Shown here: positions 41,801 to 56,000 of the stretch, piece by piece
How positions within the stretch are numbered: the stretch's first letter is position 1
How the letters are laid out: each line of letters begins with the position of its first letter
Assembly: GCA_963969495.1 (NCBI GenBank)
Contig: OZ018321.1
Span: forward strand, 106,068,066 to 106,132,065
Length of the DNA stretch: 64,000 nt
Source: Ceratothoa steindachneri
Lineage: Eukaryota; Arthropoda; Malacostraca; Isopoda; Cymothoidae
Reading direction: 5' to 3'
Position numbers and translations under genes: made by a program
The notes under the pieces: generated by a model
Database searches by the model: none
What the model was told of the DNA's origin: nothing
What the model saw: the letters and a program-made list of their open reading frames with translations, nothing else

Positions 41801-42363
41801 GCATTGGAATCTCCGCATCCCCTGGTTCGCGATATTCGTGACGCCACGGTTTTGGCGAGCCGGGCAGATGTCGAGATTATCTTCTGCTGGGTTCCTGGAC
41901 ATGTAGGAATTGCGGGGAATGAGCGCGCCAAAGAGTCCGCGAGGTCTCTGCCACCGGACCAGCGTTTCGCTCTTCCTCACACCGACTACATGGCAGGAAT
42001 ACGGGCAGCTCTTCGGACTGCTTGGCAAAGAAGATGGGAGACGGTCGAAGGGAACTTAAGGTTGCGTGCCATTGCACCGCGACTGTTCCCATGGACCTAT
42101 CCTCCAATGCCGCGGTGGCTTCAGGTTGCTTTCTGTCGTCTCCGAATCGGACACACTCGTGTGACGCATCGCTATTTGATGGAGCGCTCGCCTGCGCCCT
42201 ATTGCAATGACTGCGTCGTCCCCCAGACTGTTTGGCACATTCTTGTCGAATGTCCCAGTCTGGGTGATCTTCGCGCACGATACCTGTCCCGGTACCAGGA
42301 TGGGCGGGGTCGCTACCGCCTGTCCCTTGTACTCGGGACAGATTCGTGCACATTGACTTGTTG
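38838..42363 (+). pseudogene. I-type LINE ORF2: endonuclease, RT, RNase H; broken
   Basis: The APE endonuclease starts at [20 protein letters not shown] (about 38850), with a frameshift near 39060, then LRGDLNGRHSLWGDY and [11 protein letters not shown]. The RT spans about 40100-41000: [43 protein letters not shown] and an intact YVDD at 40714-40725. RNase H is at about 41580-41950: [51 protein letters not shown]. The C-terminal PYCNDC...HILVEC motif is followed by a stop at 42362. The frame changes at least five times, so it is inactive. The last RNase H acidic residue is replaced by lysine. Confidence 0.85.
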
Positions 42364-42540
42364 ACTTTTGGTGGGAGGCCGGGCTTCTCCCCTTTATTTA
42401 AGGTTCTTTTTTTGTTATTGTTTTGTTTGTAGGTTGCACTCTCCTGCACCGGGGTGCAGGAATATTGCAAGGGTGGGGTTTTTTATTGCGGGGTGGGTAG
42501 GAGTGCATCCCCCAACAATTAAGTGTGGTTATAGGGGCAA

Positions 42541-43932
42541 AGCACTTTCAAAATTACTTTAAATATTTTTTGGCCCAAAATAGCCTAAAGTAGACATTGA
42601 TATTGTCTCAATTTACCTTAAAAAGTTGGGCGGGGGACAAAGTGCCCCATTGTTAGATAGATACAAAAGGTTTGTATAGTTTCACAAACTGGTAATTTGA
42701 AAATTGAAGATAGTTTATGTTGGCTTAGTTTATTTTTTCTTAAACTATTTTTTGTGCTTTGTTCAAATTTGGCAGTCATAAGGTAAAATCCAGCAAAGTC
42801 AAAGTTTACTCCAATTTTGACCATGTAGGTATAAAACTATTTGTCCGCATTTCATCTTCCAACCCCCCTCCCCCAAAGAACAGATTTTAACAAATATTTG
42901 TTCTTAAATCACTTTAACTGTCTTTATTCTGACATTTTCAAAAAAGGTGCAGTATGAAGTAATGGTAATTGTCTATATTCGTTGCTTTTAACCCATTTAC
43001 TGCAGTGGAACCAAAGAGAGTTGACAATTTAAAACTGCAACCATTTAGAGCTATTTCTCATTGTCTCAAATCAATGTGTTGGTTGTTGCTCTTGCCCATA
43101 AATTTGGGACCTATTTTATCTGATAAAATAGGTAAATAAAATATGTTAATAAAAGTGAACTGTGTATTTTTTGGTGTACAGTAGTGACCTAGAAGTTAAT
43201 GAAAAACTAGCATTCTGCTGCAACAAAACTAGTATAATCTGTTGGAACAAATGGGTAAAAAAAATACTATTGCCACTTTTATAGGTCTGTGTTGCATGGA
43301 ACCTTTTTTGAAAATGCTAGAATACAGCCAGTTAAAGTGAATTCATTTTGTGTATTGGTTCATATTTAACAGAGCCACCCAGCAGACAATTGGAAAATAA
43401 GTGGAGTTATCACATTAAACAGTTGTTGACTAGCATAGTTTTGTCTGGGAGATCGCCTTCCATTATTGCAAAAAGAATGTTTAAAAAGTTTGATGGGATC
43501 TAACTATTTTAGGTAATTTTGAGTAAATTTAACATACTACTCATAAAAGATTAGGTTAGGGATTTACAACTCTTGTTGTCTCCATAAATTGCTTATTTTT
43601 ACCAAAAATTGGTTACTTTTTGTGGTAGCTGTGCTCGCATAAATGTGAAGCTAACTCGAAAGTAAGCCACATGGGGGGGCAATGAACATCATATTCCTGT
43701 TCCTGACCCCTAAAAATGTAAAAAAAAAAGTTATATAGACAAAAAAATCATGGTAGGGTGTTCTGGAAATTTACCACAAAAACTTTGCCTCCTGCAGGAA
43801 TAATGATAAAAAAACAAAAGAATTCAATAATATAATCAATATTCAGTGGAACATAAAAAAATATTGACCAGAAAAAGCTATTACTATTGGATAACAAATT
43901 TTGATCACTAATCATTCCTCGCTTTGTTTCAG
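42541..43932. other. Region upstream of MANF, AT-rich
   Basis: No element or coding exon recognised. A promoter and one or more non-coding 5' exons of MANF are expected here or further left. The sequence before the start codon, CTCGCTTTGTTTCAG then AAAATGG, looks like a splice acceptor at 43932, so the 5' UTR is probably split. Confidence 0.4.
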
Positions 43933-43935
43933 AAA

Positions 43936-44020
43936 ATGGTCTCTTCTTTACATTTTTCTATTTTAATCTTTTTATATGCAATATATTTTAGTTCAGCATT
44001 AAAATTAGAAGAATGTGAAG
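43936..44020 (+). CDS. MANF: MANF coding exon 1
   Basis: Start codon at 43936 in the context AAAATGG. It encodes the signal peptide and the first residues of the mature protein, to CE plus one base. The donor is GAAG|GTAAGT at 44021. Confidence 0.93.
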
Positions 44021-47000
44021 GTAAGTGATTGTATAATATATTAACAAGAAACATATTTTCATCATATTGGTTCAATTAATGACATTTGTGACTAATTTTG
44101 ATTGGGTCTAATGGAGAGATTATTAGACTTAGAAACTTTGGCGCACAGCACCATGGGTATCTATAGCATTGTGACATCTTGCAAAACATTGACCTGAATT
44201 GGGACTCCATCTCATGACTAACCACACTCAATGTAGTTTAACCTTGCTCTAATTGGAAGCAGTGTTTCCACTTGGTTAAGCCATAGCCCCTTTTTACCTG
44301 TGGTGAAGCTCCAGGTCTAGTCGTCGCTTTTCTATTTTTTTTTTCTAAAGTAGTATAGTTCAATTGTACCTATTTAGAGCTATGAAATGGGTCATATGGT
44401 TATTCACCCTAGAGATTTCAAATCTGCCATTGGATTTGGTGCTGGGTGGCGCCATCTACTGGCAGAAGCCTCATTTAGGCATTCAAAGGCACCTGTAAGT
44501 GATTTGAACCATGGTAAACCATCAATGCAATAACCATTTATCATCTTATCACAAAACGCTGCAGGTCATTGGATGGACTTTTCCTCTTGTTTAATGAAAT
44601 AAATTCTATTTCAGTTTGTATTACGTTTGTCTCAAAGTTTTCTCAAAAGTTAACATCAGAAGAAAAAAAAGACTACAAAATGATAGAAGTCAAATTTAAA
44701 GAAGCGTGTAAACTTTCTAAAGGTATGTGTTCTTAATTACTGTATAAGTTGGCCTTGTTAAATTTAAAACGGCTGCATTTTTCATTAGTCATAAGGTTTT
44801 CCAGTGGATTAATTGAGGATGGACTGGGATATGATTAATTACAAGCTTAAGATCATTTTTTACGCAATGATTGTATTTGGACATAGATTCTTGTTACAAG
44901 CTGTTAGTCATGAGCCTGTAAGACAGTGTTGTAGTTTATTTTTTGTTTAATATATAGCAAAAATAGCAAATGTCATCAATCTTAATAGGGCTGGGGCCAG
45001 GATGGTGCATTTGAACGTCAAGGTATTCAAAAGTATAATTGTTTTTAACCTCTTTGAGGGGACAGTTCAAAGGTCAAGTAATTACTTGATAGAAAATGAT
45101 TTTTGAAACACCAATTGAATTATTAATTATAGGATTGGAAAGGCTGACAGAACAAAACTATTAAATGAATTTTGCAGTATTAGGTGCTCAGTAGCCTATT
45201 TGTGTTCTACCCTATTATTCCTTTCTAATTCTATGATGTTTAATAACCCTGCAAGGGAGGGGGGGCCGCATGTGGACTAGACTATGCATCTGAAGGAACA
45301 GCATACCTTCCCAACTCCAGTGCACCCAAGGCTGTTTGCTGTAGCATGAGCAACCATAATACAGTTGACATTTGAATGATCTTATTTTCTCCCAGCCCCA
45401 TCACCCATAAGGAAGGTGAAGATGGTAGTGGCAACTGTCACTGCCAATAGGAACTGGTGCACTCACTCTCTTGGGTCCTCATCTGCATCTTAAAATCTCA
45501 AATGGGCATCCAGAACTGCTTTCAAGTGCCTCCGTCTAACCCATACACAGCCTACACTATCCTCTGTGTGACCCCTACCAAATTCTCTTAGTGGAGGGAG
45601 TTTCACCATCCCTTGTCTCTTCAGATAAAGGGCCTTTCCCTTTAATATTTTCCCCTCGGTACTTTTTTTTACCCTCTTGGTTCTTTACATTTAAACCTGG
45701 CAACACTCAGGAAGGATTCCCCAGTGCATGGTCTATTCCAGAGGTCTCCTAGGGAAGTTACTTTGAAAGTGTTGTCTTGCAGTACATTGTGCGCTTGTAT
45801 GTGCAAGTTCAGCATCTCCCACACTCACCAACCTCTCTCATTTTCTTAGCTGTCAATCTCGACACTGCATATGCTAATGAAAACCTTAAGCCCCTTGCAG
45901 AGTTGCACTCTCAAGTGACACTGATGGTTCTGCCCAATTCACCACCCTGGAGGATATCACCTTTGAATGTTTCTGCCATGCCTCTGTTCTCAGAGTTTCC
46001 ACAGCACTGGTGTATTGTTTTTGAACTTCTTGGAGCACAATCTGTGTTAGATTGGAGCCTTTTGGGCTCTTCCAGGTACTGCCTGTCTTCATGGCCAAGA
46101 TGGTTACAATATAATACTCAGTTTGGGAGATTATAAGCCATGCCCACTTCATACAGTTTTGGAATCCATGGTGACTCACAGCATGCTAAATGCCCTAGAG
46201 ACATTGGGATCTGTATATCCCCTTGCTTGTGGTATGTCACCATGGCTGTGGTGAGTCAACAGGATATTGCGCTCATCTGCTGGGTTGCTGTGAACAACCA
46301 CACTGATGAGTGGGTCAGCTTGTGTGCACAGACTGAGCAAATGGGCTGGCCTTTCGTTCTTCATCCTTCTAACTGCATGACAGGAATCATCAGTTCAGCC
46401 CTTCAGGTTACATTACAAACAAGGTTTGGAGACAGCACTTGAGATTTAAAGTTGCATGCCAACTTTTTCCTTGGACTTCTCCCAATTCCTCAATGGTACC
46501 GAGTCATTTTGTGTCATCTCTGAATCAGACACACTTGCGGGATGCAGTGTCATCTGGTTGAGCATTACCCTAAACCTTCAAAGACAGCTTGGTCCCCAAG
46601 CTCTGTCACTATGGTTGAATAGTGTAATTTGCAGGCTGGGTCCTTGTACTCCAGATGTTATAGATTTTTGGGAGGAGGCATGGCTGCCTCCATACTATTT
46701 TTTTTTAAATTGTAGGCTTGCCTCAGTTCCTGAAGGAGGGATGGGGGGAGGGTGCTTGTTATTTGTTTACTCTTTTTTTTCATTAGTCTATATTAAGATT
46801 GACATTTCTATGTGCTTTCAGTGGCTCAGCCCTCATAAGCCACTGTTAGATAAGATCATTAAAATGGGGATGGAGTTTAAATATGTATCATTTTTATGTG
46901 CACCTAGAATGCTTTAATCAAGTGCCTTTGTCATTTGCTCATATTATACAGCTGGAAGATGAATCGAGAAGGCTTGAGGAAACTGCTCCTTTACTTGAAG

Positions 47001-50000
47001 TAGTTATCACATTGCCTTTACTCATCAGAGCTCAACAAACATTGGCTAAAAGATGGTTTTGTGTATTGCAGTGGCAATGCCCTTGGTTGAATGAATGTTC
47101 ATTGACAACCAATAAGGGAATCTCCGTATTCATTACAACATATCTTCACTTTCCACCAAATGAGCATTTCACCACAAATATCATCCTATCCAGGCTCTTT
47201 TCAAATGTTACAGCTTATTCACTGCCCACTTATTTTCTTTATCCTTATGTATTTGCAGTAATTGCTCATTTCATGGCAGACAAATGAATCATATTTGCTT
47301 CACTTTTGATGCAAATCTTCAAATTACTTTCTTTCTATCCTTAATTTCACCCATATTCTGAGCACTATTTACATCTTTTATACATGCAAATTTTTACATT
47401 GTGCATTCTTTTTAGACTCAGGAATAATTCCAACTTGCTTTAATACATCCGTGGCTCAGAGCAGAAATTTCTGTCATAACATGTTTGCACTAGGCCCTGT
47501 ATTTTGTAGTATTTTTAAAAATTATGTCTTGGTCAATCTTTATTATAAATAAAGTTAAGATTATCTGCATGAATTAATATGCATGCAAAAATTTATGTCA
47601 TGGGGGCAGTATGATGACAGGCTTATTTATAATAGGCTTCTTGATGGATATATCTGCTTGTTCATTAAGTTAGCAAAGGAAAGTGCTTGAGTAAAATAGT
47701 TTATTACATTATCACAATAGGTAATTCCTTTCAAAGTTATAATATAAAAATAAACAAAATTAATTTTTTAGTAAATGGCATTCCCTATTTTAAAAAATTA
47801 AACCATATACACAACAAAACATTGAAAGTCACTACAATACAATTGCTAAATTTTTCAAATGAAGCCAAATCCAATTCATTTAAAACTGTTCTGCATAAAT
47901 GTTTCATTGAAGATTGACTGTTACATGTTCTTAGTGAAACATATTCCTCAATAAACCATAGCTGCAGGGTACTGAAGGGAAGGGTTAAAAAATGCTGGCA
48001 AATATTTTGCCAGATGTTGCCATATTTAGTGGGTCTTCTGAGTGGCCCCAAACCAAATTATCACATTGAAAAATATATCATTTTCAACGCATAATTCCAT
48101 TCAGGGCCTATAGACCAACTTGCATTGATATGGAAGGCTGTGAATGTGTTAACAAAATAAACTAATCCTCATTGTGTGCCTCATAGACTACAGTCAATGT
48201 TGCTGAACTTCTAAGAAATGAAAAAGCATTTTCTTCTCATTCCAGGTAAAGATAACAGATTCTGCTATTATGTGGGAGGCTCGGAGGACTCTGCAACAGG
48301 AATCTTAGGAGAAATATCTAAACCCCTATCTTGGGGGATGCCTAGTGAGAAAATTTGTGAAAAGCTGAAGAAGAAAGATGGACAGATTTGTCAACTTAGA
48401 TATGGTAAGTATTTCTCTTGTCAAAATAGTTGTCAACTTTATTTGTATGTTATTAGTGTTTGCTTACTTAAGTCACAATGATGAATGACATGCAATGAAT
48501 GGAAGCAATGCTTTCCGTATTTAAGAAGAAAAGAAAAAGGAAATTACACCCTGACAATTAATATTACAGCAGAATCAATTTTATTCTCACAATTATGCTT
48601 GCCTATACTTGTATACGCCATACAGTACCATTCACTTTCAATCAAATTGTCGTTAGACCCTGATAATCCTGACTGCAATTCAAGAAATTAATCCTTTTCA
48701 TTCAGATTTCTACTCTTCTTTTTTTTCTCTCTTAATTTTAATAATAGTTCTGCTTTTTGGTGCTTTGGAATGAATAGTTTACAAGATGTTTTGCTTTTCA
48801 TGATTTTTATCTAGATATTTCAATGCTGTGTTAGAATTAAGAAAAAAATAACCTATTTATATACAGAAAAGGAAGCAAATTTAGCTTTGCAGTCATCTGC
48901 TTGCATCTGGCAACTCTGCTGGGTTGCCAGAATCTAAGAAAAAGCAACAAAATCTCTAAGACAATGATGTAACCATTATTATGCTCTGAAGCTTAAACAA
49001 TTTTTAGGTTATATTTAAATACTAGTTCTGAGAATGAAAGCAGCTACATAGCATAAACTGTATGGTTATGCTCTTGTATCTTAAGAATTTTAATATTTAC
49101 TGGATTCTAGCAGCCCTACTGGAGTCACCCCTCGTATCTTTGAAATCAGTTAGTAGCTGCAATTTAGTGCTTAAATAAGTGTGGCGTATTGTTTATTCAT
49201 TTTTTTAAAGTGATAAACCCCTTTTAAACAAAATGGATGCAAATGAAGTGGTTAGAAAATGCAATTGCATTATTGAACAATTATATAATAATAATAGGTA
49301 TTTATAATGTGACCTTCAGGGCTGTTAGCCCTCCTAGAGTGCAGGTTGTGTAGTGAGTGTAGAGAAAGTTTACAGGGAAGAGAAGGCAATTCTGAAGAGA
49401 TGAGTCTTTAGGAGATGTTTAAAAGTAGCAAGGGAGGGAGAGGATTGGACTTTGGCAGGAAGAGTATTCCAAAGTCTAGAGGCACAAACTGAGAAGGAAT
49501 GGTCACCCATCGAGCAGAGGACAGAATGAGGAGTGTCTAGGAGGAGAGCAAGGTTAGACCGGAGTTTGACGACGGGAGATAAGGTGAAGCCTCAAGGTTT
49601 AGGGCCTTGTAGGTGATGACAATTTTATAGTAGGTATGGAAGTGAATAGGTAACCAGTGTAGCTCCTGTAACAGAGGCATCAAAGGAGAGAACCGGGTGC
49701 AGCAAAGGAGGAGCTGGGCAGCATAGTTTTGAACTAGTAGGGGGTAAAGTGACGAAGAGGGAAATTCACTAGAAGAGAATTGCAGTAGTCTAAGCGTGAG
49801 GTGATGAAGGCATGAATAGCAGTCTCAAGGCTTCGTTGATCAAAATGGGATTGAATACATGAGAAGTTGCAGAGGAAACTGAGGGAATACTTACAGGGCA
49901 AGAGAGCTTTAGATTTCTCCACCATAAAAGCGGTATCAACAAGGAGAACTTCAGTTTTATTGTGGTTAAGTTTGAGAAAGTTGGCAGACAGCCATTCATT

Positions 50001-53000
50001 TATGCAGGTGTAGGCTGAAAGGAGCCTAGTAATTGATTGAGCGAAGGAGACGGGATGAGGAAAGGTATATCTGAGTGTCATCAGCATAGAGGTGCAAGGA
50101 CAGGCCCAAATCACAAAGGAGGGAGCCAAGAGGAAGTAAGTAGATGCGAAAGAGGAGGGGACCAAGGACTGAGCCCCGAGGATAGGTTATTGAGTGTGAG
50201 AGGAGAGGTATGAGTGGAACCGATAAAGTGCAGTGCCTGAGAGACCAAGGAAAGTGTGAAGATGATCAAGGAGGACAGTGTGGTCGATGGTTTCAAAAGC
50301 AGAGGAGAGGACTAGAATGGACGTACAAACCGCCTGAAACATTAAGAAGAGCAGTTTCAGCAGTGTGCTTCGCTTTGAACCCGACTGGTACATTTCATCG
50401 ATATTGCAGTTAGAAATATGGTCATTAAGGCAAGAGAAAACCACTCTCTCAAGGACCTTAGAGAGGAATGGAACCACCCCTTTGGCAAGTGAAGTGTTAA
50501 TGAGATGAAGTTCAGTGCAATGGCTTAGAATGAAAAAGTAACTATTATTAAAACAGGTAGGCCTACGCCAACACTATGTCATCCAAAATTGAAAAAAAAA
50601 CATTTAAATAAAGTGAGTAGCTTACAATTTTATAGTTATTTTTAATGAACATATTTACTTCAATTAGCATATTTGTGTAAAACTTGAATTGCTTCCTCAT
50701 CTTCAAAAGTCACTGCACCCCATTGTTCTTAAGAGACAAATAATTAGCTATGCACAAAGCAGAGTTGGTAAGGTCTTATTAGTGTACATATTCCTCATTT
50801 TGAATTATGAAACATTGGGGTAATGGGTCTGGAACAAATGCTAGTGTACAAAGTGAAGTGAATAATAATCATGGTAAGAATGTGAAACTGATGTTTTGGT
50901 CTACTGATATTGGTATTTGTGAATAATGTGGATGTAGTTGTAAACTGAAGATGGTGGAAACACTTATTGAACAAATTACAGTGAAGTAAGGTGGTGGTAG
51001 TTGTTCACAAGAGCAAAGTGAACAAGTTTGTGAATTAAGCTGTGCTTAAACCCCCATACCAACTCATTCATAACCTTCTTCACACAATAAACATAATCTC
51101 TTATCCACTTGTTCTCACTCTTATCGACCCTTTGCATACCAGCCACCCATACATGGTAGACCTACTTGGAGGACTGGCACATCCTCTTGGGCTGAGTGTC
51201 ATTAATGAAAGCCTGGCTTATTTCTGGTGCTCTCCCTCTCTCTGTCCTTTACTCTAAGAGTATCCCCTCATTGTTTCCTCTATCCAGGTTTGAGGACAAG
51301 ACCAGCTACCTCATGCTGTGTCGTAAGAGATGCTTTAGAACCTCTGTAAACACCCGCTGGTTGCAAGAAACTAGACTTGATTGGTTCTGAGCATCGACCC
51401 AAGGAGCTACCCTGTGTAGCCTGTTAACTTGGTACCTGGAGGTCCTCCCAGCCTGTGTGCAAATTCAGGAGGCCCCGTTACTGGGTTTACTTGAACTCTA
51501 GGATGGGAAATTGTTGGTGTGCTTTTCCCTTCCCCCACTGCAGTACACTTTACCTTTTTAGTATTATTATTATTATTAGTTATTTTTGTCATTCTTATTA
51601 TTAGTTAGTATGATTTTTATATTATTATTAGTATTATATTGTATTTTTGGAAGAATGAGTGAGAGAAGGAATCCTTCCCCCCCCAATCCCTGACTTTCCC
51701 AGTTTGCCGTTGACCCCTCTAAATTCATCTGCCCTATATGCTGCAAAGATTAGAAAAATGGTAAAACCATTAAGTGGGCATTGCAACTTCATGCTATAGA
51801 ACCTTATTGTGCCCCAAGGTAATTAGGAAGTCTGTTGGCAATGAATCTCTCTACCCATCTAGATAATTTGGGGGTATATATTCGACAGTTCAGAATTCAC
51901 AGGCAGATTGTGTCTGAAGCCCGCTGTCCAGTACGTTAGGTGTAACGTCTTCGTTAGTTGAGAGGAAATCAACTACATTCTCGTCCAAAGAAGAATTAAG
52001 TGATTGTCGAAGAGCCGAGGAAGAGCTAGTCGTCACTGTGTTGTTTGTGGAAATAGGCGCAACTGTGTATTTAAAGCACTCTTAGAACCATCCCCAGGTT
52101 AATTTCGGTCGGCCAGTATGCCTGTGGGTGTATAACGGCGTACACCTGGTCATGCCACAACAGTATTATAATTATTATTACTATTAGTATGTTGTTATTT
52201 CTCATTATTTATTATTATAGTGTTATAAGTATTTATGATTAGTATTAATTATTATTAGTATAAGTTATTAATATTATTTATTATTATCAGTATGGCTTTC
52301 CACACAATGTTTTCTCCCTGCACCTGTACAGAGTTCGGTCCGGTAGCCATGTTGCTTTAGTAAGCTACATGCCATCCTGGGATCACCTAGCACCAGGGTA
52401 TGATGAGAATAGGTGATCACCGGTCACCCCCCCCCCCCCCCCCTGGATGAGATAACTCTACTCCAGCCAGTTTCTGACAAAATACTCTTTAACCTTGTTT
52501 TCTCCACAGACTATCACGTCAGATACTCTGCTGTCTTGAAAATAGTATCTGTGTAGATTTCCTTCGTATATGGCATTATCCCCAGTGTTTTTCGATCTGG
52601 AGAAGGTGTATGATTCTGCATGGAGACCCTCTACACGTTAAAGTATCCCAATTTTATATCTGAGTTTGTTACATGATCGTCGATTTCATGTACGGATTGG
52701 GGAGCCCTCTCCAGCCCAATAGGGGAGAAAGAGTGCATCCCGCAGGGACACCCTTGGTGCTGCCAGGTGTTCTCGCTTCACTCTACATGGAAGACCTTTC
52801 AATCTCTTTTGCTGCAGCCCAGATGCCAGCTCTGTAGTGTCAACTCCAACACACATTGAACCACATCTCACTATGCTGTAGCCTACAGGTTTCAGTTTTC
52901 CTTGAGTAAGACTAAGATGGTGCACTTCTGCCACCACCCACGGCTCCATCCCAAACCTGACTTGTTCCTAAACAGGGTTCTCATGGAAGGGATGGATTCA

Positions 53001-56000
53001 CACTTTTTTTCTTTTTTTTTTAACTGACACCCTCACTTGGGAGACCCATATTCGGAGCTTTAGGCTCTGTTGTACCCGCGCCATCGACATTCTTCCTTCT
53101 GTGAGAAGATCTTGGGGCGCTGGTATGGCTACTACTCTTATTTAATTTTTCCTTTGTTCGTTCAAAGCTTGACTATGCATGTGAGTTTATGCATCTACAC
53201 CACAGCTGAGCATGAATTGTGGAAGATGGCCGCGATCCACCATGCGGGTGTGGTGACTGGTGCCTTACTACACACGTTTCCTATTTAGAGCCTACTTGTC
53301 TCGATACCGGGGAGATACCACTCGCTATGTACCTAGCACCCCCGTAAGGGGTGCGCAATTTGCCTTCCTGGCCGCCCTGCTGACAGGACTCTATTCCCTG
53401 TCCAGCCCCAGCTTAGCCTCTTCTCCTTTCAGACAGCCTGTTTTTCTCCACTAGTTCCTCACTTCCCCTACAACCTTTCCCATAACTTTCTCTGGTCTGC
53501 CTCTATTTTCACAGGGTAGATGATGACTTTCTCAGCCAGTGCACAGAGCGGAGCCTCGATTACGTCGGGGCCCCACATTCAGAGACTACCCGGCGTTTTT
53601 GAGCCCGCTGGCTTCAAACACTTCCTCGTTATTCGCTCCACTGATGGCAGCATGTTGGCTAAGGGCAACAGGATCCTGAAGCAGCTATGATTAGTGCCCT
53701 TCGGACACTTGATGGCACGCATGTAAGTGTGACGCTGCACTCTACCATGAACTTCGTGAAAGTAGTAGTTTATGAGAGCGAACTCATGGACTACCCATAG
53801 AGGACATCACCATAGAGCTGGCCGATCAAGGTCGAACGTGTGATGAGAAAACAGGGAGCGACCTCGAGACCCACCCCTACACTCTTCGTCATGTTCGACT
53901 ATGACAAGCTGCCTCCGTCGGTGCTTGCCAGTTAGTATCTCTATTGCGTGAAGGCATTCGTGCCACTGCTGTGGAGGTGCTATTACTGCCACCGCTTCAG
54001 CCATACTAATCGCTCCTGTCGATGTGCAAAGTTGAGGTTACCCAAAACCTGTGTAAGTTGCTCTGAGGCCACACATGATAAGTCCAAATTGTGTGTGGCC
54101 AAGTGTATCAATTGCGGAGAGCCGCACCCCACTTCTTCGAAGCAATGTGGTGCGTATCTCTGAGAAGGAAATCCTGGCCATTCAGGCTCAGGATAGTCTC
54201 TCATTTAGCGAGGCTAAGGACTTGGTCCTGGCGCGCCCGGGTCTGCCTGGGACGTCTTAGGCCTCAATGCTTAGAAAGACACCCTCTGATCCTGGCCCAT
54301 CCAGGCCAACGAGCACGGTTGTTTCTGCGCCCATTCGGAGCCCTTCTGTGGGTTCTACTCAACCCGGGCGCTTCCCTGGTAAAGCTGGCGGCACAAAGGG
54401 TTCACACCCAACCCCGGATAAAACCAGGGCTCACCCCCCCTTCCCTCAGCGTGACCGTTTCCCGTAAGGCGAAACGGCCACGCACCTCCACCGTTAGACT
54501 CGCAGGATACAACACCCCTGAAGTTGGTCGCCAGGCCATCTTCCGGAGTTCCTAAAGCTGCCTCCCGGAAGGAGGATAGCAACAAAGGAGCTCCGGCTCC
54601 TTCGCCCACACCTAGTGGTGGACTAGCTGGCTCGGAGACGGTGGATCCCCATGCCTCCGAAGCCGCAACGCCCGCCTAAAGTTTCGAGGCGGAGGGAGGA
54701 AAAGACTCATGGCGAGCCCAACCTCCCCCAATAAGTCCTCGAAGGCGACAGCACATTCAGCACATTGTCCGGCCAATAGCGCCAGGGGTTCTGCCTCCGG
54801 GAAGCGTACAGCCATTCCCGTGAGGGTCTTCTGTTCGAAGAGGGCCCCCGCGCCTCCTCCGAGCTAGGCCTGGAGGTCATATTCCTTCAATGGAATTGCC
54901 GTGGACTCCGGGCCAACTGGGAGGAGCTGCGGTGGCTCGTCCCGTTTCCCGTTAGCTATTTTTCTGCAGGAGACCATGTTACGCGCCTGCCCCCCGCACG
55001 CCCTCCCGGTGTATAAGGGTTTTGCGACCCCACCACCACGAGATGGGGGCTGGGCTGGAGATGCGCGGTTTACACCCGGCATGATGTCTCCGTTCTTCCT
55101 TTCACTTTAGATACCTCCTTTCAGGCAGTGGCTGTGCAGCTTCACCTGGATAGGAGGTATACTGTTATTTCTGCGTACATTTCACCGTCAGCTGTCTTCG
55201 ACGCGGGGGACTTCCGCCGCGTCGTGGCATGGTTGCCGAGGCCGTATCTCTTTTTTGGAGATCTGAACGGCAGACATCCTCTCTGGGAAGATTACCCAAT
55301 AAATCCCAGGGGACAAGTCCTTGCCGATTTGATCGCAGAGCTTGAGATAGGTGTCCTAAATGTGGATGAGTTTACTCATCACTGCCCGAGAACCGCTTCA
55401 TTCTTTTGCCTTGATCTATCTCTGTGCTCTCCGGGTGCACAGCCTGATTTTGATTGGGCGGTAGTCGATGACCTCCATGATAGTGATCACTTTCCCATTC
55501 AAATATTATTTTCAGGACAGCTGCCGCCTGAGAGCCCACCTCGGTGGTGCTTGGCGCGGGCGCGGTGGCCTGCATTTCAGGAAATGACTTAATTCTCTAT
55601 CGCAGTCGAGGAGTTTAAGTTGTAGATGACGCCGTTGAGTTCTTCTCCGGCAACCTCATCGCAGTGGGCCTGACTACTATTCCCAGAACGTCTGGCCGTT
55701 TTGCACGCCAACCACTCCCGTGGTGGTCGGCCGAGTGTGAGACGGCCCTGAAACAAAAGCGTTATGCCTACATGCGCTATAAGCGCCGCCCGAACGATTT
55801 CACTGTCGGGCTAGGTCGCGGTATATTTCGAAGCACGCCCGCCGCTCTTCTTGGCGGGCATATGTCTCTTCACTTAACGTAAAGACCCCTCTAGCAGAGG
55901 TATGGAAGCGAGTCAAAAGGATTCGGGGCAAGTTATCGCAGGATCCCCCTCCCGTTCTCCAGGAGAATGTGACCGCAATCTCGAACCCCGCGTCCGTGTC

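Larger units (their letters stand above)
33290..42540 (+). mobile_element. I-type LINE (copy A), nearly full length, with nested LTR element
   Basis: A GC-rich element, unlike its AT-rich surroundings. Order: gag-like ORF1 with CCHC knuckles (split by the LTR element at 34350-37594), then ORF2 with APE endonuclease, reverse transcriptase, RNase H and a C-terminal Cys/His motif. That order with RNase H is diagnostic of the I/R1 group of LINEs. Removing the nested element leaves about 6 kb, the expected length. The 3' end is near 42540 with no clear poly-A. Copy B (53520-58684) is the closest relative in the window. Confidence 0.85.

Noticed and set aside
41877..42470. 197-codon frame on the - strand
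   Set aside because: It is antisense to the RNase H of the I-type LINE; GC-rich sequence gives long chance frames.
52427..52443. Poly-C run as a regulatory site
   Set aside because: A plain homopolymer in an intron with no supporting context; its length may also be a sequencing artefact.
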